Below are positions 31,763-39,170 of a stretch of 39,170 bases of DNA, in pieces. Source of the stretch: DATNIB01 sp035604685. GTDB lineage: Bacteria > Actinomycetota > Acidimicrobiia > Acidimicrobiales > RAAP-2. Position numbers and translations under genes: made by a program. Under the pieces are notes generated by a model, which saw only the letters and a program-made list of their open reading frames with translations, did not search any database and was not told the DNA's origin. Positions within the stretch are counted from its first letter, which is position 1, and each line of letters begins with the position of its first letter. The stretch is from positions 1-39,170 of the forward strand of contig DATNIB010000065.1 in NCBI GenBank assembly GCA_035604685.1. The letters run 5' to 3'.

Positions 31763-33438
31763 GGGTGGTTGACCTCCAGTGGCGCTCCGGCGCCTGCGGT
31801 GGACAGGACCAGCTGGGTGATGCGGGACACCTCGACGTCGGGCGGTCGCAGGACGGCGGTGACCCGGCCCTGCGTGAGGATGAGGACGCGGTCCGACACC
31901 CGGGCCAGTTCCTCGAAGTCCGAGGTGACGACGATGACCGAGCTGCCGGCGGCCACCGCCTGGCGGACCAGCCGGTAGATCTCGCCCCGGGCCTCGATGT
32001 CGACCCCCTGGGTGGGCTCGTCCAACAGCAGGACCTTCGGCTGGCGGCGCAGCCAGCGCGCCACGATGGCCTTCTGCTGGTTCCCCCCCGACAAGGTGGA
32101 GAACGGCTGCCGCTCGGAGGTGGCCTTGATCGAGAACTGCGCGATCGTCTGGCGCGCGTCTTGGGCCTCGGCGCGCTGGTGGAGCCGGAATCCGTGCCAG
32201 TACTCGGACACATTGGCCGCCGAGAGGTTCTCGCGCAGGCTCATGCCGACGAACGCCGACTCGCTGCGGTCCTCTGGCACGAAGGCGATTCCCCGGTCCA
32301 TCGCGTCGTCGACCGAGGCGAACCGCACCTCCTCGCCGTCCAACCGGATCGTGCCGTGGGCGACGGGGTAGGCGCCGAAGAGCATGCTCAGCAACTTGGT
32401 CCGGCCCGAGCCCAGCAGGCCGGCCACGCCCAGCACCTCGCCCCGGCGCAGGCCGAAGGTCACGCTGCGCAGCGGGCCGCCGCTCACGTCGAAGGCGGAC
32501 AGGACGACGTCGTCGTCGTCCGCGGTGTCGCGCGCGACCGCGTCCCGATCGAGGGTCCGGCCCACGATCAGCTCCACCAACTGCTCCTCGGTGATGCCGG
32601 GTGCCTCGAGGGTGGCGGCCAGCTTGCCGTCGCGCAGCACGGTCACCCGGTCGGCGATGCGGACCACCTCCTCCAAGCGGTGGGTGACCAAGAGGATGGT
32701 CTGGCCGGCGTCGGCGTAGCGCCGCAGGGCCGAGAGCAGCAGATCGACCTCGTGGGCCGGCAGAGCCACGGTCGGTTCGTCGAGCACGAGGATCCCCTCG
32801 GACGCCGACGACTGGTCCTGCAGCGCGCGCGCGATGGCCACCATCGTCCGGTCGGCCGGCCGCAGGTCTCGCAGGAGGCGGCTCGGATCGACGCTGACCG
32901 AGAACCGCTCGAGGACGGTCTTGGCCTGGGCTCGGAGCTCCCGCCAGCGGATCGCCTTGGCGGGGGTGGCGACCGGGAAGCCCCTCCCGATCGCCAGGTT
33001 CTCGGCCACGCTCAACATCGGGAAGACGGCCAGGTCCTGGTGGACGAAGTGGAGCCCGGCCGAGCGGGCCCACTCCGGCGACGTGCGCGTCGCGTCCTCG
33101 CTCGATTGGTCGACGGTGATGGTGCCGCCCGGATCGCCCTGGGAGACGCCCGCCAGGATCTTGATCAGGCTGCTCTTGCCCGAGCCGTTCCCCCCGACCA
33201 GGCAGTGGACGGTGCCGCGCTCGATCTCGATCGAGACGTCGTTGAGCGCGACGGTGCCCGGGAAGGTCTTGGAGAGGTGCTCGATCCGCAGGACGGTGCG
33301 GCCAACGCCGGCGGCGTGCGGACCCGGATCGGCCGGCGCGCCGGGCGGGCCGACGGAGGCCGACCCTGGGGCTCCCTGGGCCCCGGGCCGGTCTCCCCCG
33401 TCCGCGCTGGCGTTCGTGTCCTGCCCCTGCTCGGCCAT
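31759..33438 (-). CDS. CUT2-type ABC importer ATPase with two nucleotide-binding domains
   Basis: The 559-residue protein is of the RbsA/MglA kind. After a disordered Gly/Ala/Pro-rich start of about 45 residues, domain one has Walker A GGNGSGKSS and Walker B ILVLDEPTVALP. Domain two has the degenerate Walker A GLLGSGRTK usual in this family, the signature LSGGNQQKA and VLLLDEPTQGVD. It powers the permease encoded immediately downstream. The ATG at 33438 lies 28 bases after the binding-protein gene. The long low-complexity N-terminus is an oddity; later starts are possible, since the conserved part begins near VLRIEHLSKTFPG. Confidence 0.9.
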   Translation of the reverse strand: MAEQGQDTNASADGGDRPGAQGAPGSASVGPPGAPADPGPHAAGVGRTVLRIEHLSKTFPGTVALNDVSIEIERGTVHCLVGGNGSGKSSLIKILAGVSQGDPGGTITVDQSSEDATRTSPEWARSAGLHFVHQDLAVFPMLSVAENLAIGRGFPVATPAKAIRWRELRAQAKTVLERFSVSVDPSRLLRDLRPADRTMVAIARALQDQSSASEGILVLDEPTVALPAHEVDLLLSALRRYADAGQTILLVTHRLEEVVRIADRVTVLRDGKLAATLEAPGITEEQLVELIVGRTLDRDAVARDTADDDDVVLSAFDVSGGPLRSVTFGLRRGEVLGVAGLLGSGRTKLLSMLFGAYPVAHGTIRLDGEEVRFASVDDAMDRGIAFVPEDRSESAFVGMSLRENLSAANVSEYWHGFRLHQRAEAQDARQTIAQFSIKATSERQPFSTLSGGNQQKAIVARWLRRQPKVLLLDEPTQGVDIEARGEIYRLVRQAVAAGSSVIVVTSDFEELARVSDRVLILTQGRVTAVLRPPDVEVSRITQLVLSTAGAGAPLEVNHP

Positions 33439-33466
33439 CGCCGGCGCAGTCCGCTGCGGGGCCGAA

Positions 33467-34660
33467 CTACTTCTTGACCCCCCAGGCCTTCTCGAAGGCG
33501 GCGATGAAGTTCTGCTTCGGCACGATGTTCCCGCTGGCCGGCAGGTTGTGGGTGGCGTCCACCAGCTCCCAGCCGATCCCCGACGGGACGGTCTTCTTGT
33601 GGTTGAAGGCGCTGTTCATGGCGTCGATCGCCGCCCAGCCGGTCCACTCCGAGCTGATGGCCATGGCCGCCGTGACGGTCCCCTGCTGGATCTCTTGGAG
33701 CTCCGGCGAGAAGCCCTCGCCGCCCATCACGTCGTACTTGCCCGGCGATGCCGCGATGGCCGGCACGACGCCGAGCTCGGTCGCGTAGGTGTACGGGCTC
33801 TTGATCCAGTTGATGCTCGGGTTCTGGAGCAGCGCGGACTGGATCATCGCCTGCAGCTTCGAGCCGAGGTCAGAGGCGAGGAAATTGACGGTGGCGACCA
33901 CCTTGGAGCCCCCGGAGTGGGCGATCTGGTCGTCGAACCCGGCCGCCGTGTACTTGAGGACGGTGAACTCCGGGTCGTTCAGCACCAGCACCCGCGCCTT
34001 GTTGTTCGACTTGGCGATCACGGCGTCGGCCTGGCCCCGGCCGTAGGACTCGGCGAAGGCACCCAGGTTCTTGTCCGGGATGTTGTCGAAGTTGACGACG
34101 TCGGAGAACAGCGGCGGTCCCGCGTTCTCGGTCGGGTCGTTGCAGTCATAGGCGTAGATCGGCACCACGACGATGTGCTTCGCCTTCGCCTGCTGCAGCG
34201 GGCCCTTCGCCACGTTGCAGTCGACCGCGTCGAGGATGATCCCCTGGGCGCCCTGGGCGATCGCCTGGCTGATCAGCCCGCCGTAGGTGGACGGGTTCAG
34301 TGCACCGTCGAGCAGCGTGACGTTCCAGCCGATCGCCTTGGCTGCGGCCACCGCCGCGTTGGACGGGATCGAGCTCGAGATGGACGCCTGGCCGGCACTG
34401 ATCACCACGACGGTCTTGTTCTTGGCGGCCGGTCGGGACGTCGGGTTCACGGCGGCGTTGGTACCCGCGTAGAGCTTCGCCAGTTCCGCCTTGGCCGCGG
34501 CCAACCCGTACTTGTACCCGTAGATGTTGCTGATCGGAACGCTGCTGGCGGCGCCCGCACCGGTCGTGCCGACCGACGTGACGCCAACCGTCACCATCCC
34601 GGCCGCAACGGCGAGCAGCACCCGAGGCAGCACCAAGCGAACACGATGCCTTGCGATCAT
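33467..34660 (-). CDS. Periplasmic-type substrate-binding protein of the CUT2 importer
   Basis: The 397-residue protein has a Sec signal peptide (MIARHRVRLVLPRVLLAVAA then an Ala/Gly/Thr stretch) without a lipobox cysteine. The mature part is a Peripla_BP_4-type two-lobe binding fold, starting near KTVVVISAGQ and including GAQGIILDAVDCN. It is longer than ribose-binding proteins because of an N-terminal extension after the signal. It would deliver the ligand to the ABC importer; the ligand is not known. The ATG at 34660 has GGGAG upstream. It is the first gene of the operon, followed by ATPase, permease and upp. Confidence 0.88.
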   Translation of the reverse strand: MIARHRVRLVLPRVLLAVAAGMVTVGVTSVGTTGAGAASSVPISNIYGYKYGLAAAKAELAKLYAGTNAAVNPTSRPAAKNKTVVVISAGQASISSSIPSNAAVAAAKAIGWNVTLLDGALNPSTYGGLISQAIAQGAQGIILDAVDCNVAKGPLQQAKAKHIVVVPIYAYDCNDPTENAGPPLFSDVVNFDNIPDKNLGAFAESYGRGQADAVIAKSNNKARVLVLNDPEFTVLKYTAAGFDDQIAHSGGSKVVATVNFLASDLGSKLQAMIQSALLQNPSINWIKSPYTYATELGVVPAIAASPGKYDVMGGEGFSPELQEIQQGTVTAAMAISSEWTGWAAIDAMNSAFNHKKTVPSGIGWELVDATHNLPASGNIVPKQNFIAAFEKAWGVKK

Positions 34661-34697
34661 TCCGTCACTCCCCCTGTTGGCGCCCCTACCCACACGA

Positions 34698-34726
34698 CAC
34701 CGGGGTCGCGCTCATCTCCCCCGGTG
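34698..34726 (-). promoter_or_regulatory. Inverted repeat in the importer leader
   Basis: CACCGGGG and CCCCGGTG (8 bp each, 13-base spacer) lie 37 bases before the binding-protein start. It could be a leader hairpin or an operator. The 263-base gap 34661-34923 also holds GGGGTGG/CCACCCC (34863-34885) and the 14-bp palindrome CTCCCGGCCGGGAG (34889-34902), likely ends for the mycofactocin operon; no gene is visible. Confidence 0.35.
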
Positions 34727-34923
34727 CTACTCCCCCGCTGGACCCGTCGAAACTGCCGACTCGATCCCACCCAGTGCCGCCGCCCGGCGATCGTCGCCCA
34801 CACGTCAGGCACTGCGCTTCGGAGACGGTAGCAAGAACGACGGGTCCGAGGCGCCCCCGCGCGGGGTGGACAGCCGACCCACCCCGGGCTCCCGGCCGGG
34901 AGGGATCCCTACCCCTGCCGGGG

Positions 34924-35709
34924 TCAGGAGGTCGTCAAGCCGGCATCGGCCGGCAGCGCCGCCCCGGTGATCGCACTCGAGGCCTCGGTGCACAGCCAGG
35001 CGATCAAGGCCGCCGGCTCGTCTGGGGAGAGGAGGCGCTCGAGCAGCTGCTGGGAGGCGAACTCCTCGGCCGACCCCAGGTCGTAGAGGCGGGCGGACTC
35101 GTCGAGCAGCGCGGTGCGGGTGGACCCCGGGCACACGCTGTTGGCCGTCACGCCGGTGCCGGCCAGGTCCGCCGCCAGCGCCTTCATCAGGCCGATGACG
35201 GCGTGCTTGGAGGCGCTGTAGCCCGCGAGACGGCGCAGGCCGAGGAGGCCCGCGGCCGACGAGACGGCCACGAGTCGGCCCTGCCGGGGCTCTGGTCGCG
35301 CCAAGAGCGCGGGGACGGCCGCACTGACGAGGTTGCGGACGCCTCCCACGTTCACGTCGAACAGGGCCGACCACTGCTCGTCGCGCAGCTCCCACAGCGG
35401 CGTCCCGCCGGCGATGACCCCCGCCACGGCGACCGCCGCGTCGAGGCGACCGAACCGGTCGGTCGCGGTGGCGACGGCCACCGCCATCGCCGACCGGTCG
35501 CGCACGTCGGCTTCGATCGGCACCACGGCAGCGCCGTGGCGTTCGGCCAGCGCGGAGAGGTCGGCCGGCGTCGAGAGCGGGTAGCCGAGCGCCGGCGAGT
35601 CCGCGCAGACGTCCACCGCCACCACGCGCCAGCCGTCCGCCACCAGACGGTCGACGGTGGCCGCGCCGATGCCCCGGGCCGCGCCGGTCACCACGGCGAC
35701 GCCGCTCAC
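34924..35709 (-). CDS. Mycofactocin-coupled SDR-family oxidoreductase
   Basis: The 261-residue SDR has the cofactor motif TGAARGIG, catalytic Ser in AVSSAAG and Tyr-x3-Lys in YSASKHA. After the second beta strand it carries an insertion, VDVCADSPALGYPLSTPADL, characteristic of mycofactocin-associated SDRs. These hold NAD(H) tightly and need mycofactocin to re-oxidise it, as known for the family. It probably oxidises an alcohol in a mycofactocin-linked pathway. The GTG at 35707-35709 overlaps the mftE stop by four bases (GTGA). It is the last gene of the operon, followed by GC palindromes that may end the transcript. Confidence 0.88.
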   Translation of the reverse strand: MSGVAVVTGAARGIGAATVDRLVADGWRVVAVDVCADSPALGYPLSTPADLSALAERHGAAVVPIEADVRDRSAMAVAVATATDRFGRLDAAVAVAGVIAGGTPLWELRDEQWSALFDVNVGGVRNLVSAAVPALLARPEPRQGRLVAVSSAAGLLGLRRLAGYSASKHAVIGLMKALAADLAGTGVTANSVCPGSTRTALLDESARLYDLGSAEEFASQQLLERLLSPDEPAALIAWLCTEASSAITGAALPADAGLTTS

Positions 35710-36446
35710 GGCACGGCTCGCGCGACGGGTGGCGGCTCGCCCGGGATCACCGCCGTCGCCGACCGCTCCGCCAGCTCTTCGGAGAATTGCTGGACCGCCG
35801 CGGCCAGGTCGTCTCCGAGGACCGAGAGCAGCCGCTCGCCCTCGGCCGCCGTCGCCCCGGTCGGGTCGCCCAGGATCCCGTTGGGCGACACGGCGCCGAC
35901 GCCGTCGCGGCGGAGCGCAGCCAGCAGCTTCGACAGGTCGTCCGGGCGGCCGGGCTCGACGCGGTCGCGGCGGACCTGACCGGGATCGATCGCTAGCAAG
36001 AGGGCCGTCTCGGTGCGTCCGGCGTGCGCGTCGCCGCCGACCACCCGGGGGGCCCACCACAGGACCGGGTCGCCCTCCACGCGGGCGCGCTTCGTCGCCC
36101 GGGTCAGCGCCTCGGCGTTGCCGCCGTGACCGGACACGAACACCACGCCCCGGAAGGCCCCCCGCGCGGAGCGGACGATCTCGACCAGCAGGTCGGCCAG
36201 GACGTCGTGGCCGACCGAGAGGGTACCCGGGAACCCCGCGTGCTCCCCGCTGGCGCCGTACGCGATCGCCGGCGCCACCACGACGTCGGCCCTCGCCGAC
36301 AGCGAGGCGGCCAGGGCGACCGCCACCTGGGTGTCCGTGTCGAGCGGCAGGTGCGGCCCGTGCTGCTCGTAGGAGCCGACCGGCACCACCAGCAGCGCGT
36401 CGCCGCGGGCGGCCGCCACCTCCGTCCAGGTGGGTGCCTCAGGCAT
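35706..36446 (-). CDS. mftE: Mycofactocin precursor peptidase MftE (creatininase family)
   Basis: MftE releases the modified C-terminal Val-Tyr unit from MftA after MftC has acted. The 246-residue creatininase-fold protein carries the metal-binding motifs PVGSYEQHGPHLPLDTD and SGHGGN, and a later Glu in AHAGRTET. The ATG at 36446 lies inside the last codons of mftC (8-base overlap), so translation is likely coupled. The usual mftD is missing between mftC and mftE. Adjacent mftA, mftB and mftC make the assignment firm, since the creatininase fold alone would not. Confidence 0.92.
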   Translation of the reverse strand: MPEAPTWTEVAAARGDALLVVPVGSYEQHGPHLPLDTDTQVAVALAASLSARADVVVAPAIAYGASGEHAGFPGTLSVGHDVLADLLVEIVRSARGAFRGVVFVSGHGGNAEALTRATKRARVEGDPVLWWAPRVVGGDAHAGRTETALLLAIDPGQVRRDRVEPGRPDDLSKLLAALRRDGVGAVSPNGILGDPTGATAAEGERLLSVLGDDLAAAVQQFSEELAERSATAVIPGEPPPVARAVP

Positions 36447-37602
36447 GCACCGGTCGCCGTGTCGGCGAGGCCAGACGCACCGGCCCGGCGCGGGAAGTTT
36501 TCGAGTGGTCGGCGCCGGGCCGGGGGATGGTCGCCGGCGCCGATACGCTCAGAGCGGTCTCCCCGTGTCCGAAGACGCACTCGGGGTCGGGGCCGTCGAG
36601 CGGGAGGCCGGTGAAGAACTTGGCGGCCATGCACCCACCCCGGCAGGCGTCGTAGGAGCCGCAGGAGGCGCAGGCGCCGGCGCTGTGGGGTTCGCGCAGC
36701 GCCGCGAAGAGCGGGGACCCGCGCCACACGCCGGCAAAGCCGCCGACGTCGCGCACGTTGCCGGCCAGGAACTCGGAATGGATCACGAACGGGCAGGCGT
36801 ACACGTCGCCCACCGGGTCGATGAGGCAGACCACCCGGCCGGCGCCGCACAAGTTGAGGCCCTCCAGGGGCTCCCCCAGCGCCGAGAGGTGGAAGAAGGA
36901 GTCGCCGGTCAGCACGTCGGGCCGGTCCAGCAGCCAGCGGTACAGCGCTCGCTGCTGGTCGGCGGTCGGGTGCAGCTCCTCCCAGGTGTCCGCACCGCGG
37001 CCCGACGGGCGCAGGCGGGTGAGGCGCAGCTGGGCGCCATAGCGGTCGGCCAGCGCGGCCAGCCCGTCGAGCTGGCCCAGGTTGTGCCTCGTCACCACGA
37101 CGCTCACCTTGAAGCGCCCGAACCCGGCGTCGGCCAGGTGGCCCATGGCGGCCGTCGCCGCGGCGAAGCTCCCCGGCCCGCGCACCGCGTCGTTCACGGC
37201 CGCGGTGGCGCCGTCGACGCTCACCTGCACGTCGACGTAGTCCAGGGCACTCAGCTGCACCGCGCGCGCGCGCGTGAGCCGGGTCCCGTTGGTCGAGAAC
37301 TTGACCCCGACGCCGTTGGCCACCGAGTACGCCAGCAGGTCGAAGAAGTCCGAGCGCAGCATCGGTTCGCCCCCGCCGATGTTCACGTAGAACACCTGCA
37401 TGGCCGACAGCTCGTCGACGACGGCCCGCGCCTCGGCGGCGGTCAGCTCGTCGGGGTCGCGCCGGCCCGAGGAGCTGAGGCAGTGTCGGCAGGCCAGGTT
37501 GCAGGCGTACGTCAGCTCCCAGGTGAGACAGATCGGCGCGGCCAGCCCGCGTTCGAGGTCGTCCCGCAGGGCGGGCGCACCGGACCGGCGGTCAGCGGAC
37601 AC
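36439..37602 (-). CDS. mftC: Mycofactocin radical SAM maturase MftC
   Basis: MftC decarboxylates the C-terminal Tyr of MftA and crosslinks it to the preceding Val. The 387-residue protein has the radical SAM cluster CNLACRHC (Cys34, Cys38, Cys41) and GGGEP in the SAM-binding strand. A C-terminal SPASM region carries further cysteines for auxiliary FeS clusters (CASCGSYDACRGGC and neighbours). The start is GTG at 37600-37602, overlapping mftB by 11 bases. The neighbouring peptide MftA and carrier MftB are its expected substrate and partner. A basic tail after GHGETALS has no assigned role. Confidence 0.95.
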   Translation of the reverse strand: MSADRRSGAPALRDDLERGLAAPICLTWELTYACNLACRHCLSSSGRRDPDELTAAEARAVVDELSAMQVFYVNIGGGEPMLRSDFFDLLAYSVANGVGVKFSTNGTRLTRARAVQLSALDYVDVQVSVDGATAAVNDAVRGPGSFAAATAAMGHLADAGFGRFKVSVVVTRHNLGQLDGLAALADRYGAQLRLTRLRPSGRGADTWEELHPTADQQRALYRWLLDRPDVLTGDSFFHLSALGEPLEGLNLCGAGRVVCLIDPVGDVYACPFVIHSEFLAGNVRDVGGFAGVWRGSPLFAALREPHSAGACASCGSYDACRGGCMAAKFFTGLPLDGPDPECVFGHGETALSVSAPATIPRPGADHSKTSRAGPVRLASPTRRPVHA

Positions 37603-37879
37603 GGATCACCTGGGAGGCGGCGAGGCGCGCCAGGGCCGCCGCGTACCGGCCGCGCTCGCCGGGATCGACGAGCGCCTGCAGCGCCGACTCCGCGCTGTCG
37701 TACCGGTCCAGCGAAGCGACCAGCGACACCAGCCTCTCGGATTTCAAGAACACGAGCCGGCGGTTGCCGTAGTGGTAGGCGAGCGCGCCGAACCCCTCGG
37801 GGCGCAGCGCCACCTGGGGGTGGAGCGACCAGCCCGCCGCCGCGTCGAACTCAGTCTCTCCGGGGGCCGTGACGGTCAC
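37592..37879 (-). CDS. mftB: Mycofactocin peptide chaperone MftB (RRE protein)
   Basis: MftB is a PqqD-like recognition element that binds the MftA leader and presents it to MftC. The 95-residue protein shows the RRE pattern GWSLHPQVALRPEGFGALAY followed by a winged-helix-like C-terminal half. The start is GTG at 37877-37879, only three bases after the mftA stop. It overlaps mftC by 11 bases. No cysteines or catalytic residues are present, as expected. Confidence 0.93.
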   Translation of the reverse strand: MTVTAPGETEFDAAAGWSLHPQVALRPEGFGALAYHYGNRRLVFLKSERLVSLVASLDRYDSAESALQALVDPGERGRYAAALARLAASQVIRVR

Positions 37880-37882
37880 GGA

Positions 37883-38023
37883 TCAGTAGACGCCACACAT
37901 GCCGTCGATGGAGATCTCCTCGACGAGCAGCTCATCGAGCTCGTCCTCGAGCTCTTCCTCGCGGCGCAGCACGCTGTCCGGCGTCCGCGCCGCACGCGCC
38001 GCGGTGTCGGTCGGCTGGCTCAT
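37883..38023 (-). CDS. mftA: Mycofactocin precursor peptide MftA
   Basis: The 46-residue peptide begins MSQPTDTAARAARTPDSVLR. A strongly acidic helix (REEELEDELDELLVEE) follows, and the last eight residues are IDGMCGVY, the signature of MftA. MftC acts on the terminal Val-Tyr pair and MftE then frees it, so the leader is discarded. The ATG at 38023 has AGGTGA upstream with good spacing, and the stop is at 37883-37885. The gene is short and easily missed. It is the first gene of the operon; the 128-base gap to mftF holds both promoters. Confidence 0.95.
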   Translation of the reverse strand: MSQPTDTAARAARTPDSVLRREEELEDELDELLVEEISIDGMCGVY

Positions 38024-38067
38024 GGGTCACCTCGGCTTTCTGACCGCTCGGGGCCGCGATCGTGCCC

Positions 38068-38081
38068 CCGGACGGGTCCGG
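38068..38081. promoter_or_regulatory. Inverted repeat CCGGACGGGTCCGG between mftA and mftF
   Basis: Arms CCGGAC and GTCCGG flank two bases, between the divergent mycofactocin genes. It could be an operator for a TetR-family regulator such as MftR. A possible mftA -10 box, TACGCT, lies beside it (minus strand 38090-38095). Confidence 0.35.
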
Positions 38082-38139
38082 TCCCGACCAGCGTAGAGCC
38101 GGGGACGCGGGAGCGAGGAGCCCGCCGAGGGGCCGGTTC

Positions 38140-38145
38140 TATGGT
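38140..38145 (+). promoter_or_regulatory. Leaderless-type -10 box TATGGT before mftF
   Basis: TATGGT, six bases, then the mftF GTG. The arrangement would begin transcription at the start codon, in line with the absence of a ribosome-binding site. Confidence 0.45.
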
Positions 38146-38151
38146 GATCGG

Positions 38152-39170
38152 GTGGAAGCGCACGACGCGAGCGCGCGCCGAGCGATCGCCGCGCCGGACG
38201 GGCCCCTCTTCTTCCCCGCCGGCGTCGCCCTCGTCGCCGACGTCGACCTCGACCTCCTGGCGAACGGCCGGCGGGTGTTGGGCGGCAGCCCGACCCGGCT
38301 GCTGCGGCTCGGCCCGCGGGCGGCGGCCGTGCTGGCCCGTTGGCTCGACGGCGGCGCGGTGTCGGCCGATCCCGCCGAGCGCCGGCTGGCCCGACGCCTG
38401 GTGTCGGCCGGCCTACTCCACCCCGATCCCGCGGGGGCCGATCCCCCCGATCTCACGCTCGTGACCGTGGTCGTCCCGGTGCGCGACCGGCCCGAGTCGC
38501 TCCGGCGCACGCTCGGGGGACTGGACGGGGTCGCCGTCATCGTGGTCGACGATGCGTCGCGGTGCGCCGCCGAGATCGAGCGCGTCGCAGACGGCGCCGG
38601 CGCGCGCTACCACCGGCTGGCCCGTAACGTCGGGCCGGCCGCCGCCCGCAATGCGGGTGTGGCCTTGGTCTCCACCCCGTTCGTCGCCTTCGTGGACTCC
38701 GACTGTGTGCCGTCCCGCGGCTGGCTCGCGCCGCTCCTCGCGCACTTCGTCGACCCCGCCGTGGGGGCGGCCGCACCGCGGGTGATGGCGACGGGTCCGG
38801 GGTGGTTGGCCCGTTACGAGGCGGCCCGCTCCCCGCTCGACCTGGGCGACCGACCGAGCCTGGTCCGGCCACGCACGCGCGTCGCCTACGTCCCGACCGC
38901 CGCGCTGGTCGTCCGCCGTTCGCTGGCCGGCGAGCCCTGCTTCGACGAGTCCCTCCGCGGCGGGGAGGACGTCGACTTCGTGTGGCGGATGGTCGCGGCG
39001 GGTTGGAACGTCCGCTACGAGCCGGCCAGCACCGTGCTGCACGACACCGACCGCGGCCCGCTCGGCTGGGCCGCCCGCCGCGCCTTCTACGGCGCCACCG
39101 CCGGACCGCTGGCGCGCCGGCACCCCGGCCAGGTGGCGGCCGTCAGCCTGCCCGGGTGGCTGGCCCTCGG
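38152..39170 (+). CDS. mftF: Mycofactocin glycosyltransferase MftF, cut by the window end
   Basis: MftF adds a glucose chain to mature mycofactocin. The visible 339 residues, of roughly 470 expected, begin with a short MftF-type N-terminal domain (PAGVALVADVDLDLLANGRR, then VLGGSPTRLLRLGP). From about residue 105 a GT2-family domain follows: VVVPVRDRPESL, IVVDDAS, NVGPAAARNAG, the DxD-type FVDSDCVPSRGW and GGEDVDFVWRM. The frame is open to the right edge. The GTG at 38152 is the only start that fits; a nearby ATG at 38141 is in another frame. The gene diverges from mftA, which is unusual. Confidence 0.9.
   Translation, partial: MEAHDASARRAIAAPDGPLFFPAGVALVADVDLDLLANGRRVLGGSPTRLLRLGPRAAAVLARWLDGGAVSADPAERRLARRLVSAGLLHPDPAGADPPDLTLVTVVVPVRDRPESLRRTLGGLDGVAVIVVDDASRCAAEIERVADGAGARYHRLARNVGPAAARNAGVALVSTPFVAFVDSDCVPSRGWLAPLLAHFVDPAVGAAAPRVMATGPGWLARYEAARSPLDLGDRPSLVRPRTRVAYVPTAALVVRRSLAGEPCFDESLRGGEDVDFVWRMVAAGWNVRYEPASTVLHDTDRGPLGWAARRAFYGATAGPLARRHPGQVAAVSLPGWLAL

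Noticed and set aside
38141..38464. ATG at 38141 as the start of the gene after mftA
   Set aside because: It is out of frame with the glycosyltransferase domains and overlaps the TATGGT box; the GTG at 38152 opens the correct frame.
1..39170. CRISPR arrays, insertion sequences, tRNA or rRNA genes
   Set aside because: I saw no regularly spaced repeats, transposase motifs or terminal repeats around a transposase, or RNA gene sequences. A tRNA search by program was not possible, so a missed tRNA cannot be fully excluded.

Overview
This is a GC-rich, densely coding stretch from a member of the Actinomycetota. GTG starts are common (plus at least one likely TTG), genes overlap by 1-11 bases, there is a PASTA-domain Ser/Thr kinase and a long type-2 isoleucyl-tRNA synthetase, and a mycofactocin locus sits at the right end. 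The mix would suit the class Acidimicrobiia, but that placement is inference. Nearly every base belongs to a gene; the only gap over 300 bases is 27112-27594.

Left part (1-13893): mostly one minus-strand housekeeping run. Read in its own direction it is ileS, a 39-residue membrane peptide, an aldehyde dehydrogenase, a cysteine desulfurase, mnmA, ligA, a PASTA kinase, a small CxxC protein, and the start of a gene leaving the left edge. The desulfurase can supply sulfur to MnmA for tRNA 2-thiolation. A zinc-ribbon methyltransferase runs rightward at 11917, facing a HAD phosphatase and a glutathione peroxidase.

Middle (13987-23644): a quinone-reductase-like protein is translationally coupled to an FMN-dependent 2-hydroxyacid oxidase. 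Then come an unusual acyl-CoA carboxylase with the biotin carrier fused in front of the carboxyltransferase, two SDR genes (one without its catalytic residues), and a NodIJ/Drr-type ABC exporter with two permeases. An adenosine-deaminase-family gene is divergent from the exporter.

Nucleobase region (22595-34660): an NCS1 permease, a yeast-type cytosine deaminase and Upp could together form a cytosine uptake and salvage route (cytosine to uracil to UMP). A second phosphoribosyltransferase, the adenosine-deaminase-family enzyme and a two-TM SLATT-like protein lie among them. Upp is the last gene of a CUT2-type ABC importer operon, which hints that the importer carries a nucleoside or similar compound. 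A nucleotidyltransferase with a foreign composition (it contains a TTA codon) and a preceding gene-poor stretch interrupt the region at 27112-28491. A secreted alpha/beta hydrolase follows.

Right end (34924-39170): a mycofactocin locus in unusual order. mftA, mftB, mftC, mftE and a mycofactocin-type SDR form an overlapping minus-strand operon, and mftF diverges from mftA. No mftD or mftR is visible in the window. mftA encodes 46 residues ending in the conserved IDGMCGVY.

Several genes (glutathione peroxidase, acyl-CoA carboxylase, mftF) have a TANNNT box exactly six bases before the start codon and no ribosome-binding site, which suggests leaderless transcripts.
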